This document shows, in pieces, positions 34,914 through 43,364 of a stretch of DNA of 43,364 bases. A program made the position numbers and the translations under genes. Each line of letters starts with the position of its first letter. The first letter of the stretch is position 1. The DNA lies in contig JAEULB010000193.1 of NCBI GenBank assembly GCA_016792585.1, positions 1-43,364 of the forward strand, read 5' to 3'. The notes under the pieces are model-generated. The model saw nothing but the letters and a program-made list of their open reading frames with translations, made no database searches and was not told the DNA's origin. The DNA comes from Rhodospirillaceae bacterium (lineage in GTDB: Bacteria > Pseudomonadota > Alphaproteobacteria > SHVZ01).

Positions 34914-35924
34914 TTGAGCGAGGCCAGGAAGGGCGCCCAGGCGGGAGAGGCCCGCGCCCAGCGCCTCTATGGCCAGATGCTGCTGAAGGATACCGGGCCC
35001 AGGGCCGATCCGCGCGAAGGCGTCACCTGGCTCAAGGCTGCGGCGGACCAGGGCGACGCGCTCGCACGTCGCGACCTCGGCAATGCGTACCTCACCGGCT
35101 CCGGCGTGCCGAAGGACCTGCTCCAGGCCTATGTCCGGGTCTCGCTTGCAGTCCGTGCCCGCAATCCCCAGGCATCCGACTTGAGGCGCGAGCTCGCCCA
35201 GCAGATCTCGGCCGACCAGCGGCGCGAAGGCGATCAGCTCGCGCGCGCCTGGGGCGCTTCGCGCGTCGAGGCAAAGGCGGTCGCGGCGCGCATGACCGGG
35301 ACCGGCACCGGCTTCATCGTCGCCGCCGACAGCCACATCGTCACCAACGACCACGTCATCCGAGGCTGCAAGGAGATCCGCATCCGACGGATCGACGAAA
35401 GCGTCACCCCGGCGAAGCTGGTCGCACAGTCGGGCGAGGAGGACCTGGCACTGCTTAAGGTCGAGCTTCGCGCCGACGCTGTCGCGCCTTTCAGGGCGGT
35501 CGGCGATCTCCGGCAAGGCGACGCCATCGTCGCCTTCGGCTATCCCCTGGCGGGGACGCTCGCCGGTTCGGGCAACTTGATGGCCGGGAACGTCACCGCC
35601 GTCGCCGGGCTCGGCAACGACACGCGCTTCGTGCAGACCTCGACGGCGCCGCAGCCCGGCAACACCGGCGGCCCGCTGCTGGACCTGAACGACCGCGTCG
35701 TCGGCGTCACCACCGCCTCGATCGGCACGCAGGCAGCCGGGCAGACGGCCGGCGGAGCCGCGCAGAACCTCAACTTCGCGATCAAGGGCGACGTCGCCGC
35801 CGCTTTCCTCAGGAAGAACGGCGTCGCGGCAGCGACCACCGGCGGTGCGCCACGCGCGATAAGTCCGGCCGAGGTCGCCGATCGCGCCAAGCGCTTCACC
35901 GTGCGCGTGGAGTGCCTGACCTAA
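34914..35924 (+). pseudogene. decayed tandem copy of the SEL1-trypsin protease
   Basis: Homologous to the preceding gene but altered in three ways. First, the frame has no signal peptide and starts only at a TTG; the in-frame codons before it (34836-34913) still match the paralogue (for example AALQARARGDNATAL) but contain no start and end in a TGA. Second, several SEL1 repeats in the middle are missing. Third, the catalytic Ser is Thr251 (GNTGGPLLD), while His147 (TNDHVI) and Asp177 (EDLALL) remain. The long uninterrupted frame shows that decay is recent or that a product is still made, in the cytosol. I call it a likely pseudogene; a functional non-catalytic protein is the alternative. Confidence 0.65.
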
Positions 35925-36010
35925 GCATTCCGCCGCGCGTCGCCGGTTTCGGTTGACCCCGGCCAGCCGGTCCCCTACCTCGCGCCCATGCATCGAGAGA
36001 CCGGCCGGCA

Positions 36011-36910
36011 ATGAGCGCACCGCTGACGGACACGCGCCGCGGCATCATCGCCATGTGCCTCAGCATGGTGACCTTCATCGTCAACGATGCGATGGTGAAG
36101 CTCGCCAGCGAACGGCTGCCGATGGATCAGATCGTGTTCATCCGCGGCATCTTCGCCAGCCTGCTCCTGCTGGCCTGGCTTTCGATCGGACAGCCCTGGG
36201 TGCTTCGCTTCATCCGCCATCGCGGCATGGTCCGGGTCGGATGGCGATCGGTCCTCGACGCGCTCTCGACCTTCACCTACCTGTGGGCGCTCTTCCATCT
36301 GCCGCTGCCGAACATCTCGGCGATCAACCTGTCGAGCCCGCTGATGGTGACGGTGCTGGCGATCTTCTTCCTGGGCGAAAAGGTCGCCTGGCGACGCTGG
36401 AGCGCCATCATCGTCGGCCTGATCGGCGTGATGATGATCGTGCAACCTTCCAGCGACGCCTTCACCTGGTTCTCGGTCGTGGCGGTCGCGGCGACCGTGC
36501 TCGGCGCCGTCCGGGACGTGATGACCCGCCGGATCGCCCTGGAGATCCCGAGCATCCTCGTGACTTTCGCGACCGCCGTCGCGGTCGCGACCGTCGCCGG
36601 CATCTCGGTCGCGGCGACCGGATGGACGCCGGTTGCCGTCAGCGACCTGCTGCTGCTCGCTGGCGCCTCGGTCTTCCTGATCGGGGGGTACCACTTCATC
36701 ATCGTCGCCATGCGGGTGGCCGAGACCTCGATCGTCTCGCCGTTCCGCTACACGGCGATCCTGTGGGCGATCATCCTCGGCTACGTGCTGTGGGGCGAAG
36801 TGCCCAACCCGCTGGCGCTCGCCGGCATCGTCGTCCTGGTGGCGAGCGGCCTCTACCTGATGCACCGCGAGCGGCTGGCACGGCTCAAGGAAAAAGCGGC
36901 CGACGCATAG
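36011..36910 (+). CDS. EamA-family (DMT) transporter, second
   Basis: Integral membrane transporter of 299 aa with ten predicted helices in two EamA repeats. First repeat: DQIVFIRGIFASLLLLAW and LPNISAINLSSPLMVTVLAI; second repeat: SIVSPFRYTAILWAIILGY and IVVLVASGLYLMHRERLARL. The N-terminal cytosolic segment is short (MSAPLTDTRRG). It is only distantly similar to the EamA protein at 5381-6265, sharing the fold rather than close identity. A 7-bp hairpin (CCTGGCC at 36919, GGCCAGG at 36931) without T-run follows. The substrate is not predictable. Confidence 0.9.
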   Translation: MSAPLTDTRRGIIAMCLSMVTFIVNDAMVKLASERLPMDQIVFIRGIFASLLLLAWLSIGQPWVLRFIRHRGMVRVGWRSVLDALSTFTYLWALFHLPLPNISAINLSSPLMVTVLAIFFLGEKVAWRRWSAIIVGLIGVMMIVQPSSDAFTWFSVVAVAATVLGAVRDVMTRRIALEIPSILVTFATAVAVATVAGISVAATGWTPVAVSDLLLLAGASVFLIGGYHFIIVAMRVAETSIVSPFRYTAILWAIILGYVLWGEVPNPLALAGIVVLVASGLYLMHRERLARLKEKAADA

Positions 36911-37171
36911 CCGCGACGCCTGGCCCCGCCGGCCAGGTCGGCGTAGCCCCCGGGGCCGCCACGGCCTCCCGGAGCGCTTCGTCATTGGGCAAAACCAGCC
37001 TTTTTCGGCGCCAAACCGCCCCTAAACCGGCCGCGACAGGCGCTTTCGGGCGGATTGCCGCCACAGGCGCATTGACGGAAGCGCAGGGACTTTGGTCTGC
37101 TAGCGGTTCGTCCAACGAAATAAGCGACGCCCACGAACAGGGGCACTGGCAAACCAACAGTGGAGGCTTCG

Positions 37172-38962
37172 ATGCAGGAAAAGGAACTTCAGGGTCTCAT
37201 CGACCGAGTAGTGGACGGCAAGCTCAGCCGTCGCAGCTTCGTGCGGCGCATGGTGGCGGTCGGCCTGACCGCGCCGATGGCGACGCAGCTGCTGGCCTTG
37301 AGCGGCGTCGCGATGGCCCAGACCGTCGGCGACTACAAGCCGACCAAGCGTGGCGGCGGCGGCGCGCTCAAGGTGCTGTGGTGGCAGGGCGCGACCCTGC
37401 TCAACCCGCACTTCGCCACCGGCACCAAGGACCAGGATGGCTGCCGCATCTTCTACGAACCGCTCGGCTCCTGGGACGCGGACGGCAACCTTGTGCCGAT
37501 TCTCGCCGCCGAGGTCCCGACCCGCGAGAATGGCGGCCTCTCCGCCGACGGCAAGAGCGTCACCTGGAAGCTGAAGCAGAACGTGAAGTGGCACGACGGC
37601 AAGCCGTTCACCGCCGATGACGTCGTCTTCAACTACCAGTACGTCACCGACCCGGCGACCGCGGCGATCACCGCCGGCAGCTACAAGGACATGAAGGTCG
37701 AGAAGGTCGACACGCACACCGTCAAGATCACATTCGTCAACCCGAAGCCGTTCTGGGCCGATCCGTTCGTCGGCGTCAACGGCATGATCATCCCGAAGCA
37801 CCTGTTCGAGAACTTCAGCGGCGCCAAGTCGCGCGAGGCCCCGACCAACCTGAAGCCGGTCGGCACCGGCCCGTACAAATTCAAGGACTTCAAGCCGGGC
37901 GACCTCGTCGCCGGCGAGATCAACATGGACTACCACATGGCCAACCGGCCGCATTTCGACTCGATCGAGATGAAGGGCGGCGGCGATGCGGTCTCCGCGG
38001 CGCGCGCGGTCCTGCAGACCGGCGAGTACGACTGGGCCTGGAACATGCAGGTCGAAGATGAAGTGCTGGTGCGCCTCGAAGCCGGCGGCAAGGGCAAGGT
38101 CCGGATCTATCCGGGCGGCAGCGTCGAGCACATCCAGCTCAACTCTACCGATCCGTACACCGAGGTCGACGGCGAGCGTTCCAGCATCAAGACCAAGCAC
38201 CCGAGCTTGAGCGACAAGGCGGTGCGAGATGCGCTGGCGCTTCTGGTCGATCGCGATTCGATCGAGAAGCACATCTACGGCCGTACCGGCATCGCCACCA
38301 GCAACTACCTCAACAATCCGGCGCGCTTCGCCTCGAAGAACACCGTCAAGGAGTTCAACATCGACAAGGCGATCGCCCTTCTCGATGCGGCGGGATGGAA
38401 GCCCGGCCCGGACGGCATCCGTCAGAAGGACGGCAAGAAGCTCAAGTACCTCTATCAGACCTCGATCAACCAGCCGCGCCAGAAGACCCAGGCCATCGTC
38501 AAGCAGGCCTGCCAGAAGGCCGGCATCGACATCGAGATCAAGTCGGTGGTCGCGTCCGTCTACTTCTCCTCGGACGAGGCGAACCCGGACACCTATCCGC
38601 ACTTCTACGCGGACCTGCAGATGTACACGACCGGCCCGTCGCAGCCGGATCCAGGCGTGTGGATGCAGTCGTTCCTGTCCTCGGAGGTCTGCGCGAAGGC
38701 CAATCGCTGGCAGAGCCGCAACATCACGCGGTGGCGCAACAAGGAATACGACGACATCTACGCCGAGGCCGAGACCGAGCTCAACCCGGTCAAGCGCGCG
38801 GCGATGTACATCCAGCTGAACGACCTCCCGGTCAAGGACCGGGCGGTGATCCCGATCGTCTACCGCCCGCAGGTCCGCGCCGGCAGCCTCAAGCTGCACG
38901 CCTCGGCCAGCGGCTGGGACAGCGACTTCTTTGAGCTGCACAACTGGTACAAGGACGCCTAA
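37172..38962 (+). CDS. peptide-type ABC transporter substrate-binding protein, Tat-exported
   Basis: Periplasmic binding protein of the SBP_bac_5 family, 596 aa, first gene of the importer operon. The N-terminus carries a twin-arginine signal, SRRSFVRRM, followed by VAVGLTAPMATQLLAL and an AxA-like cleavage near GVAMA-Q. The mature protein shows LKQNVKWHDGKPFTADDVVF, GTGPYKFKDFKPGD and ALALLVDRDSIEKH, standard for the family. ATG 37172 is preferred because GGAGG lies 6 nt before it; a GTG at 37160 would place the ribosome site inside the gene. The ligand is probably a peptide or similar oligomer, not defined further. A possible but weak promoter (TTGACG at 37072) lies upstream. Confidence 0.93.
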   Translation: MQEKELQGLIDRVVDGKLSRRSFVRRMVAVGLTAPMATQLLALSGVAMAQTVGDYKPTKRGGGGALKVLWWQGATLLNPHFATGTKDQDGCRIFYEPLGSWDADGNLVPILAAEVPTRENGGLSADGKSVTWKLKQNVKWHDGKPFTADDVVFNYQYVTDPATAAITAGSYKDMKVEKVDTHTVKITFVNPKPFWADPFVGVNGMIIPKHLFENFSGAKSREAPTNLKPVGTGPYKFKDFKPGDLVAGEINMDYHMANRPHFDSIEMKGGGDAVSAARAVLQTGEYDWAWNMQVEDEVLVRLEAGGKGKVRIYPGGSVEHIQLNSTDPYTEVDGERSSIKTKHPSLSDKAVRDALALLVDRDSIEKHIYGRTGIATSNYLNNPARFASKNTVKEFNIDKAIALLDAAGWKPGPDGIRQKDGKKLKYLYQTSINQPRQKTQAIVKQACQKAGIDIEIKSVVASVYFSSDEANPDTYPHFYADLQMYTTGPSQPDPGVWMQSFLSSEVCAKANRWQSRNITRWRNKEYDDIYAEAETELNPVKRAAMYIQLNDLPVKDRAVIPIVYRPQVRAGSLKLHASASGWDSDFFELHNWYKDA

Positions 38963-38986
38963 GGGGCACCACCTGACGTGAACCAA

Positions 38987-39019
38987 CCTCCGGGCGCGAT
39001 CGAGAGTCGCGTCCGGAGG
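38987..39019 (+). promoter_or_regulatory. stable hairpin between binding-protein and permease genes
   Basis: A 13-bp stem with one G-U pair (38987-38999 with 39007-39019, 7-nt loop) lies 24 nt after the binding-protein stop. No T-run follows. Such hairpins usually protect the upstream message and lower expression of the permease genes. Confidence 0.75.
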
Positions 39020-39045
39020 CCGGCTCATCTGTCCGGAGGACATCC

Positions 39046-40008
39046 TTGTCCCGCGATTATCTTTTCCGTCGCATTCTGATTGCGATCCCGAGCCTGCTCG
39101 GGATCAGCCTCGTGCTGTTCACCGTGCTGGCTCTGGCCCCGGGCGATCCGTTCGGCGAGCTGGTGACCAACCCGAACGTACCGGCCGAGATCCGTCTCGC
39201 GCTCCGGGCCAAGTTCGGCCTCGATGACCCGGTCTGGATCCGCTATGTCCGCTGGCTGAACGCCATGCTCCAGGGTGACTGGGGCTTTTCCTTCACCAGC
39301 CGCATGGACGTCGACACGCTGATCATGCAGCGCCTGCCGACCACCGTGGCGGTGATCGGCGCGGCGCAGATCCTGGCGATCGTCGTCGCCATTCCGGTCG
39401 GCGTGCTGGCCGCGACCCGGCCCTACTCCCTGTTCGACCAGATCGCCAACACGCTGGCCTTCGTCGGGTTCTCGCTGCCGACTTTCTTCACCGGCCTGCT
39501 GCTGATCCTGGTCTTCAGCATCCAACTCGACTGGTTGCCCTTCGTCTACCGCACCGACATCCGCGCCAGCGGCTGGCAGTGGTGGTGGGAGCACATCCGC
39601 CAGTCGATCATGCCGGTGACGGTGCTGGGCCTGTTCCAGGGCGCGTCGCTGGTTCGCTACGTGCGCTCCTCGGTGCTCGACGTGATCAAGCTCGACTACG
39701 TCACCACGGCCCGCTCCAAGGGCATCGGCGAGCCCAAGGTCGTCACCCGGCATGTCGTGCGCAACGCGCTGATTCCGGTGGTGACGCTTGTCGCGCTCCA
39801 GATGCCGGTCGTCTTCGGCGGCGCCATCGTCACCGAGCAGATCTTCCGCATCCCCGGCATCGGCTCGCTGCTGATCTCGTCGATCCTCGCCAACGACACG
39901 CCGGTGGTGATGGGCGTCACCTTCGTCTTCGCGTGCCTCGTCGTCCTCTTCAACCTGATCGCGGATATCCTTTATGGCTGGCTCGATCCCCGCATCACTT
40001 TCCGCTGA
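39046..40008 (+). CDS. ABC transporter permease, DppB-like
   Basis: First of two permeases of the peptide-type importer, 320 aa, six predicted helices. It starts SRDYLFRRILIAIPSLLGIS, and the family signature is ALAPGDPF near residue 27. The EAA loop region reads DVIKLDYVTTARSKGIGEPK and the end is DILYGWLDPRITFR, as in DppB. The start is TTG with GGAGGA a few bases before it. The gene ends overlapping the next start by 35 nt, which suggests strong coupling of the two permease subunits. Confidence 0.95.
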   Translation: MSRDYLFRRILIAIPSLLGISLVLFTVLALAPGDPFGELVTNPNVPAEIRLALRAKFGLDDPVWIRYVRWLNAMLQGDWGFSFTSRMDVDTLIMQRLPTTVAVIGAAQILAIVVAIPVGVLAATRPYSLFDQIANTLAFVGFSLPTFFTGLLLILVFSIQLDWLPFVYRTDIRASGWQWWWEHIRQSIMPVTVLGLFQGASLVRYVRSSVLDVIKLDYVTTARSKGIGEPKVVTRHVVRNALIPVVTLVALQMPVVFGGAIVTEQIFRIPGIGSLLISSILANDTPVVMGVTFVFACLVVLFNLIADILYGWLDPRITFR

Positions 40009-40924
40009 CCAGGCGACGGGCGCCGCCGCGACGGACCGGCCCAGCCGGCCGGTCTCGCTGGCGGGCGAAGCCTGGCGACGCTTCCGCAAGCACCGGCTTG
40101 CGGTCGTCAGCCTGATCGTGCTGGCGCTGCTGATCGCCGCGGTCGGCCTCGGGCCGCTGCTCTGGAAGGTGCCGATCAACGACATCGACTTCGGCGCCAA
40201 GCTGCGCGGCCCTTCGCTAGGGCACCCGTTCGGCACCGACGACCTGGGACAGGACCTGCTCGCCAGGCTGATCTATGGCGGACGGATCTCGATCGCGGTG
40301 GGGCTGGCCGCGATGTTCGTCGCCGTGACCTTCGGCGTGATGATCGGCGCGATCGCCGGCATGGCGAGCGGCCGGGTCGACGCCGTGCTGATGTGGATCA
40401 CCGACCTGTTCCTGTCGCTGCCGCAGCTGCCGCTGCTGCTGCTGGTGATCTACCTGTTCCGCGACACGCTGAAGAACCTGCTCGGCCTCGAGATGGGTGT
40501 CTTCGTGCTGATCGTGCTGGTGATCGGAGGACTGCGGTGGATGCCGGTCGCGCGCCTGGTGCGCGCCCAGTTCCTGTCGCTCCGCGAGAAGGAGTTCGTG
40601 GAAGCCGCGCGCGCACTCGGCGCGTCCCGCATCCGTCTCGTCATCCGCCACATCCTGCCGAACGCGATGGGCCCGGTGATCGTCGCCGGCACGATCGACG
40701 TCGCCGCCGCGATCATCGCCGAGTCGACGCTGTCGTTCCTCGGCCTCGGCTTTCCGCCTGACGTGCCGACCTGGGGCCGCGTTCTCTTCGACGCCAAGGA
40801 CTATCTCGATATCGCCCCGCACTGGGCACTGTTCCCCGGCGCGGCGATCTTCCTGACCGTGCTGTCTATCAACTTCATCGGCGACGGGCTGCGCGATGCG
40901 CTGGACCCGCGGAGAGTCCTCTAG
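39974..40924 (+). CDS. ABC transporter permease, DppC-like
   Basis: Second permease, 316 aa, with an N-terminal cytosolic extension and six helices. DppC features are the GEAWRRFRKHRLAVVSLIVL start, HPFGTDDLGQDLLARLIYGG, and the EAA region FVEAARALGASRIRLVIRHI. The final part SINFIGDGLRDALDPR is conserved in the family. It overlaps the end of the DppB-like gene by 35 nt and is followed 4 nt later by the first ATPase gene. Confidence 0.95.
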   Translation: MAGSIPASLSADQATGAAATDRPSRPVSLAGEAWRRFRKHRLAVVSLIVLALLIAAVGLGPLLWKVPINDIDFGAKLRGPSLGHPFGTDDLGQDLLARLIYGGRISIAVGLAAMFVAVTFGVMIGAIAGMASGRVDAVLMWITDLFLSLPQLPLLLLVIYLFRDTLKNLLGLEMGVFVLIVLVIGGLRWMPVARLVRAQFLSLREKEFVEAARALGASRIRLVIRHILPNAMGPVIVAGTIDVAAAIIAESTLSFLGLGFPPDVPTWGRVLFDAKDYLDIAPHWALFPGAAIFLTVLSINFIGDGLRDALDPRRVL

Positions 40925-40928
40925 CCCA

Positions 40929-41896
40929 ATGACCGAGGCCCTGCTCGAGATCAAGGATCTCAAAACCTGGTTCAAGACCGATGACGGCATGGTGCGCGCC
41001 GTCGACGGGGTGAGCATGACGATCGCGCGCGGCGAGACGCTGGCCGTGGTCGGCGAGTCCGGCTGCGGCAAGACGGTGACCGCCCGCAGCGTGCTGAAGC
41101 TGATCGACATGCCGCCCGGCCGCTTCGAGGCCGGCCAGATTGTCTGGCGCGGTCGCGACCTGATCCCGCTGCCGGCGGCGGACATGGACAAGATCCGTGC
41201 CCGCGAGATCGCGATGGTGTTCCAGGAGCCGATGACCTCGCTCAACCCGGTCTACACCGTCGGCGACCAGATCGCGGAGTCGCTCCGCACTCATCACGGC
41301 CTCTCGCGCAAGGAGTCGATCGACGGCGCGGTCGAGATGCTGAAGCTGGTGCAGATCCCGAATGCCGAGCGCCGGGTTCACGATTACCCGCACCAGTTCT
41401 CCGGCGGCATGCGCCAGCGCGTCGTGATCGCGATCGCGCTCGCCTGCAAGCCGCAGCTGCTGATCGCCGACGAGCCGACCACCGCCCTCGACGTCACGAT
41501 CCAGGCGCAGATCCTGGAGCTGCTGGGAGACATGAAGGCGAAGTTCGGCATGGCGATCATGCTGATCACCCACGCCATGGGCGTGGTCGCCGAGAACGCC
41601 CAGCGCGTCGTCGTCATGTATGCCGGCAAGGTGGTCGAGGAAGCGCCGGTCGAGGAGCTGTTCGGCAATCCGCGCCATCCCTATACCCAGGGCCTGATCC
41701 GCTCGATCCCCCGCGTGGACGCCAGGACGCGCGGTCATGCGCGCCTCGAGCAGATCCCGGGCACGGTACCGAGCCTGCTCAATCCGCCGGCAGGCTGCCG
41801 CTTCGCCAACCGCTGCCGTTTCGCGACCGACCCCTGCCGCGACAGCGAGCCCCCGCTTCGCCAGGTGGCGCCCAACCACAAGGTGGCCTGCATCCT

Positions 41897-41900
<4 letters not shown>
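40929..41900 (+). CDS. ABC transporter ATP-binding protein, DppD-like
   Basis: First ATPase of the importer, 323 aa. Walker A is GESGCGKTV, the Q-loop [13 protein letters not shown], the signature [17 protein letters not shown] and Walker [14 protein letters not shown]. The C-terminal oligopeptide-transporter extension with a Cys-rich motif ([18 protein letters not shown]) fits this family and may bind an iron-sulfur cluster in some members. In the H-loop region the usual THDLG is THAMG: the His is kept but Asp is Ala. The stop overlaps the next start (GTGA). Confidence 0.94.
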
Positions 41901-42889
<989 letters not shown>

Positions 42890-42907
42890 ACCTTCTAAGG
42901 GATCGCG

Positions 42908-43364
42908 ATGAGGTGGCTGGCGCTTCTGATCGTTCCGTCGCTTGCGTATGCCGACCCGGTCTGGGTCGGCAGGTTCGAGCCCGATGGATCGGACATACCG
43001 GCGCCGTGGCGGGTCGAGCGGATCGACAAGGATGTCGCGCCGACGCGCTACCGCCTGCGCATGTGGGAAGGCGTCGCGGCAGTGGAGGCGCATGCTGTCC
43101 GCAGCATGGCGCTCTTTGCCCGCCCGATCGACATCGATCTCGCCAGGACCCCCGTGCTCTGCTGGCGCTGGCGCGTCGATGCGCCGATCGAAAAGGCCGA
43201 CATGACGACGAAGTCGGGCGACGACTATGCGGCGCGGATCTATCTGAGCTTCGACGTACCGCCCGAGACTCTGGGTCTGGGGACCCGGCTAGCGTTGAGC
43301 CTGGCGCGCACCCTTCGGGGGCAAGCCGTGCCGGACGCAGCCATCAACTATGTCTGGGACAACC
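42908..43364 (+). CDS. DUF3047 protein, partial at right edge
   Basis: Secreted protein of unknown function, first 152 codons only. It begins with a short signal peptide (MRWLALLIVPSLAYA, cleavage before DPVW). The family phrase LCWRWRVDAPIEKADM and the DDYAARIYLSF stretch identify DUF3047 (PF11249); the rest of the domain lies past the window. AAGGGA about 6 nt before the ATG supports the start. The role of DUF3047 proteins is not known, and the neighbourhood does not settle it. Confidence 0.88.
   Translation, partial: MRWLALLIVPSLAYADPVWVGRFEPDGSDIPAPWRVERIDKDVAPTRYRLRMWEGVAAVEAHAVRSMALFARPIDIDLARTPVLCWRWRVDAPIEKADMTTKSGDDYAARIYLSFDVPPETLGLGTRLALSLARTLRGQAVPDAAINYVWDN

Overview
The window is high-GC DNA from a probable alphaproteobacterium; genus cannot be fixed from sequence alone. 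The pointers are a TipF-like degenerate EAL protein, a TIGR01459-type HAD phosphatase, a heat-shock promoter and leader of alphaproteobacterial type in front of hsp20, and many short-spaced, GTG- or TTG-started transport operons. There are no rRNA or tRNA genes and no CRISPR array that I can see. Most genes are chromosomal housekeeping or transport genes.

Layout. 1-4355 (minus): an iron/phosphonate-type ABC importer with two paralogous binding proteins around one double-domain permease, and the start of its ATPase at the left edge. 4425-7321 (minus): glucokinase, an EamA exporter and the EF-P lysine ligase EpmA, tightly coupled. 7420-12125 (plus): efp, divergent from epmA, then a small Pro/Ala-rich protein and two tandem SbmA/YddA-like ABC transporters. 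12196-12651 (minus): an Hsp20 chaperone with a good intrinsic terminator, a sigma-32-like promoter and a leader with the hallmark of a ROSE RNA thermometer. 12826-19439: small proteins, a TPR-methyltransferase fusion, a small lipoprotein, pyrD, a degenerate EAL protein, a HAD phosphatase and tldD.

19440-24280 is an accessory island, with visibly AT-rich flanks compared with the core. It holds a small membrane protein, a non-coding stretch with a perfect 49-bp inverted repeat, a winged-helix-like protein, several very small proteins, an IS1595-family transposase, and AT-rich genes of unknown function (a membrane-anchored coiled-coil protein and a 246-aa protein). The right edge overlaps the 3' end of a PhnZ-like HD-domain gene.

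24242-36910: the PhnZ-like gene, a chemoreceptor with a strong terminator, a family 5 binding protein, a YdjM-like membrane hydrolase, an AbrB-type membrane protein, a TTC38-like TPR protein, an amidase, a SEL1-trypsin protease with a decayed tandem copy, and a second EamA transporter. 37172-42889 is a complete peptide-type ABC importer operon (Tat-exported binding protein, two permeases, two ATPases), with a hairpin between the binding protein and permease genes. A DUF3047 protein runs off the right edge.

The items most worth a second look are the putative ROSE thermometer, the protease duplicate that lost its leader and has Thr in place of the catalytic Ser, the 49-bp inverted repeat and the unknown AT-rich genes of the island, and the degenerate EAL protein whose best start looks like AUC.
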